Origin: Bacteriovoracaceae bacterium
GTDB lineage: Bacteria > Bdellovibrionota > Bacteriovoracia > Bacteriovoracales > Bacteriovoracaceae
Direction: 5' to 3'
Length of the DNA stretch: 9,029 bases
Assembly (NCBI GenBank): GCA_947442115.1
Contig: CANEVK010000098.1
Location: 1 to 9,029 of the forward strand
Part shown: positions 7,012 to 9,029 of the stretch, in pieces
Layout of the letters: each line of letters begins with the position of its first letter
Numbering within the stretch: position 1 is the stretch's first letter
Program-made: the position numbers and the translations under genes
Notes under the pieces: model-generated
Told to the model about the DNA's origin: nothing
Seen by the model: the letters and a program-made list of their open reading frames with translations, nothing else
The model's database searches: none

Positions 7012-7655
7012 TTTTCTTTGGGTGTTCTTGTGATTAGAAATATTCCATCTCTTATAGGAAGTAGGGTCTTTGTAAATCCGGCCAACTCAAAGGCCTTCTG
7101 ATTGTGCTCTCTGATTGAATCAGTTTGCTTATCAACTCCAGCTTGCAGAACTTTTCCACTCCATAAAGTATTGTCAGTTATGATGAATCCATTCTCTGAA
7201 AGATGATTTGACGCCCATTCTAAATAATAAGAATAATTATTTTTATCAGCATCGATGAAGACAAGGTCAAACTCTTCTTTAATCTCAGACAGAGCTTCAG
7301 GGCCAGGTTTGAGTATCGACTTAATTTTTTTCCCATGAGGGGATTGGGCCCAATATTTTTTGGCAATTTCTGTCGTGTGAGGATTGATATCGATAGTGAT
7401 AATTTCTCCATCACGAGGCAAGGCTTCGGCCATGATGAGTGATGAGAACCCAGTATATGTCCCAAGTTCAAGAATTTTTTTGACTCTTCTTAGATGGATA
7501 AGAAATTTAAAAAAAGAAGCTTCCATCTCTCCAATAAGCATTCGGCTTCCATGGACCTCTGATCTGGTGAAATTCATGAGGGATCTGGCCACTTCAGAAA
7601 TTTGAGATGAGTGATTTATACAATATTCTTCTATATTATTTGGTGTTAAGCTCAT
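7008..7655 (-). CDS. SAM-dependent O-methyltransferase, caffeoyl-CoA OMT (family 3) type
   Basis: The protein has 215 residues, the normal length for this family. ILELGTYTGFSSL (61-73) is the SAM-binding motif I, and ITIDINPHT (86-94) supplies the acidic residue at the end of strand 2. FIDADK (Asp135) and ITDNTLWSG (Asp161, Asn162) match the divalent-metal ligands of caffeoyl-CoA O-methyltransferases. The 26-residue spacing between the two sites equals that in the plant enzyme (Asp163 to Asp189, from memory). It is cytosolic and would methylate a catechol-like hydroxyl; the bacterial substrate cannot be read from sequence. The start is supported by AGAGG six bases before the ATG and by a promoter with correct spacing. 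The gene converges on the hexapeptide gene with overlapping stop codons, and diverges from the TatD gene. Confidence 0.92.
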   Translation of the reverse strand: MSLTPNNIEEYCINHSSQISEVARSLMNFTRSEVHGSRMLIGEMEASFFKFLIHLRRVKKILELGTYTGFSSLIMAEALPRDGEIITIDINPHTTEIAKKYWAQSPHGKKIKSILKPGPEALSEIKEEFDLVFIDADKNNYSYYLEWASNHLSENGFIITDNTLWSGKVLQAGVDKQTDSIREHNQKAFELAGFTKTLLPIRDGIFLITRTPKEN

Positions 7656-7682
7656 AAAAAACCTCTAGAGTTCGTTGTTGAT

Positions 7683-7711
7683 AGTTTACTAAGGCGCTCA
7701 TGGAGAGTCAA
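7683..7711 (-). promoter_or_regulatory. Sigma-70-like promoter for the O-methyltransferase gene
   Basis: On the minus strand, TTGACT (7711-7706, 5 of 6) and TAAACT (7688-7683, 4 of 6) are 17 bases apart. The predicted start near 7676 gives a leader of about 20 bases containing the AGAGG ribosome binding site. The -35 box lies inside the first codons of the divergent TatD gene. Confidence 0.5.
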
Positions 7712-8410
7712 AAGGATCAGATGTCAGCTTTATCTTATCTCGACATTCATACTCACTTAAGAACCTCTAGTCACGAGAGTGTGGTGGTTTCTTCACTTTC
7801 TGTGGAAGAAATATCACAAAAGACCCTCATTGGATCCTATTCTTGTGCTGGAATCCATCCTTGGTGGCTCGAAGAAATTTCTCAAGAAGTGGTAGATCAT
7901 TTAAAAGTAAATATTCTGGAACTGGCCTCAAAGGGCAAACTTTGGGGAGTTGGCGAAACAGGGCTTGACCGCCTTTACCCTGAGTTTTTTGACCAGCAAA
8001 AAGAATTATTTCTGTGGCACTTAGATCTTTCTGAGTCACTGGGTCTTCCGCTCATTATCCATAATGTTCGGGCCGGCTCAGACTTCTTAGAAATAATTAA
8101 AGAAAAGAAGCCTACCGTCCCTTGGTTATTTCATGACTTTAGAGGCAATGAAGAATTGGTGAAAAATCTTCTTCGTCTACATGAGAGTTGTTATTTTTCT
8201 TTCGGGATTTCGATTGATAACTCTCCTCAAATTCGGGAGCTCTTGCCTCAAGTACCTCTTGAGAATTTATTTTTAGAGACAGATAACCAAAAACATTTAG
8301 ATATTCATGAGATTTATCTTCGTGCTTCGGAGCAGTTACACTTAGATTTAGATTTTCTGAAATCACAACTATGGCTGAACTTCAAAAAAATCAATCGGCA
8401 GGTTCAATAA
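7700..8410 (+). CDS. TatD-family metal-dependent hydrolase (putative DNase)
   Basis: The protein has 236 residues, slightly shorter than the usual 255-265 of TatD proteins. All expected metal-site motifs are visible: DIHTH (His17, His19), the GIHPWW turn (51-56), GVGETGLDR (Glu86), PLIIHN (His121), FHDFRG (His145) and LFLETDN (Asp195). TatD enzymes are cytosolic TIM-barrel phosphoesterases with reported 3'-5' DNase activity, linked to DNA repair or DNA degradation. The DFRGN stretch replaces the more common FSG, and GLDR replaces GLDY, so this is a divergent member. The start at 7700 has AAGG five bases upstream. The ATG at 7721 has AAGGA nearby and gives MSALSYLDIHTH, which looks equally natural. 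A weak promoter candidate (TTGAGA at 7602, TATTCT at 7624, spacer 16) lies inside the methyltransferase gene. Confidence 0.88.
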   Translation: MESQKDQMSALSYLDIHTHLRTSSHESVVVSSLSVEEISQKTLIGSYSCAGIHPWWLEEISQEVVDHLKVNILELASKGKLWGVGETGLDRLYPEFFDQQKELFLWHLDLSESLGLPLIIHNVRAGSDFLEIIKEKKPTVPWLFHDFRGNEELVKNLLRLHESCYFSFGISIDNSPQIRELLPQVPLENLFLETDNQKHLDIHEIYLRASEQLHLDLDFLKSQLWLNFKKINRQVQ

Positions 8411-8521
8411 TTCGGTTTTCGCTTATTCTGCTGTCAATTTTTTTGACGGCCGATGAATATCTTTCACTTCACCATCCCTATATCTCTTTTTTTGCTAATC
8501 TAAGGGCCATAGGGAGTTTCC
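8411..8521. other. Gap between TatD gene and lipoprotein gene
   Basis: This 111-bp gap holds a 7-bp hairpin with one G-U pair (8431-8449, stem CTGTCAA/TTGACGG, loop of five T). The hairpin is not followed by a T run, so it does not look like an intrinsic terminator. AGGGAG at 8511-8516 is the ribosome binding site of the next gene. I see no well-spaced promoter, so the lipoprotein may be co-transcribed with the TatD gene. Confidence 0.45.
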
Positions 8522-9029
8522 ATGAAAAGATTTTTAGCTTTGTTCATTTTATTACTTTCCCAATCTTGTGAGTATGCCACCCTAAAATACGGCTACTACT
8601 GGAATCCAGTGACGATTCTGAGCATGGCCAAAGAGGCGATTGAAAATAATGATGTTGATCAATTCAGTGATCTCTTAAGTGGTAAAACCCTTTGCATTTA
8701 TGGTTCTAAAGAGGGAATGATCAATCTAAGAAAAGTGATGTCTCAAATTGATCAGGCCTCACTAGAGGAACCGAAACTTGTTTCATCTAAATATCTCGAA
8801 AGACCTGAGTACATAGGTTACTATGCCTATTATCAAGAGACTCATGTTTCAAAAGCTTATAATCATCAAGGTCAGGAAGTTTTAAAAGTTACAGTCCTCT
8901 GTAACTTTGGAACAGATGAGCTTTCAAAAAAATTGGTGGGTGCTCCCATCGCTAAATTTAATACCAGATCATGTTCGATCACGGGTATTAAAAATGTCCT
9001 CAACCCCATTAAGGTTCCAGAGTATTGCA
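8522..9029 (+). CDS. Lipoprotein of unknown function, N-terminal part
   Basis: An open frame of 169 codons runs to the right edge without a stop. The translation begins MKRFLALFILLLSQSC, a short lipoprotein signal with lipid-anchor candidate Cys16, like the SQSC/FQSC ending of the giant lipoprotein. The start is well supported by AGGGAG five bases before the ATG. The mature part starts EYATLKYGYYWNPV, has a helix-like stretch AKEAIENNDVDQFSDLL, and contains four more cysteines (residues 58, 127, 151 and 169) that could form disulfides. The AIENNDVDQFSDLL segment slightly resembles an ankyrin-type or DUF4878-like N-terminal helix, but that is not enough for a family call. It is probably exported and membrane-anchored, with unknown role. 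Confidence 0.82.
   Translation, partial: MKRFLALFILLLSQSCEYATLKYGYYWNPVTILSMAKEAIENNDVDQFSDLLSGKTLCIYGSKEGMINLRKVMSQIDQASLEEPKLVSSKYLERPEYIGYYAYYQETHVSKAYNHQGQEVLKVTVLCNFGTDELSKKLVGAPIAKFNTRSCSITGIKNVLNPIKVPEYC

Noticed and set aside
8431..8449. Hairpin after the TatD gene as an intrinsic terminator
   Set aside because: The stem is AT-rich and short, the T run is in the loop, and no T tract follows the stem.
8371..8571. Plus-strand open frame of 66 codons, hydrophobic, bridging the TatD and lipoprotein genes
   Set aside because: It overlaps both well-supported genes in a third frame, has no Shine-Dalgarno site, and its second half is the lipoprotein signal region read out of frame.

Overview
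This window is most likely chromosomal DNA from a moderately AT-rich Gram-negative bacterium with many secreted proteins. A Bdellovibrionota (Bacteriovorax/Peredibacter-like) or Leptospira-like origin is my inference. It rests on the short lipoprotein signals ending in QSC, a very large surface lipoprotein with SBBP-type propeller repeats, and dense gene packing. No 16S or other taxonomic marker is present, and I see no mobile element, CRISPR array, tRNA or rRNA.

Region 1 (1-5066, minus strand) is dominated by one lipoprotein gene of about 1,658 codons. The protein has a lipobox, then about six Ig-like (Big_1/invasin-type) domains, one fibronectin-III-like domain, and 14 tandem propeller repeats. 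Its stop codon overlaps by 4 bp (ATGA) the start of a second exported protein that runs off the left edge, so the two are probably translationally coupled. Region 2 (5223-6149, minus) encodes an exported PLC-like phosphodiesterase of the PI-PLC X-domain family.

Region 3 (6250-7011, plus) encodes a small membrane protein with a left-handed beta-helix (hexapeptide) acyltransferase-like domain. It converges on a class I SAM- and metal-dependent O-methyltransferase (7008-7655, minus), and the two genes share the bases CTAG as opposing stop codons. Region 4 (7700-8410, plus) is a TatD-family metal-dependent hydrolase, divergent from the methyltransferase across 44 bp. It is followed by a second lipoprotein (8522 onward, plus) that runs off the right edge.

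Four of the seven genes encode exported proteins: two lipoproteins, a secreted phosphodiesterase and a secreted partial protein. The window looks like an envelope/surface neighbourhood with two housekeeping-type enzymes inserted, not one pathway. The most notable observation is in the large lipoprotein. Every cysteine in its propeller half belongs to a once-per-repeat pair, and the two repeats without the pair have lost both cysteines together (Phe and Ala in both cases). This points to one disulfide per blade in an exported 14-repeat propeller.
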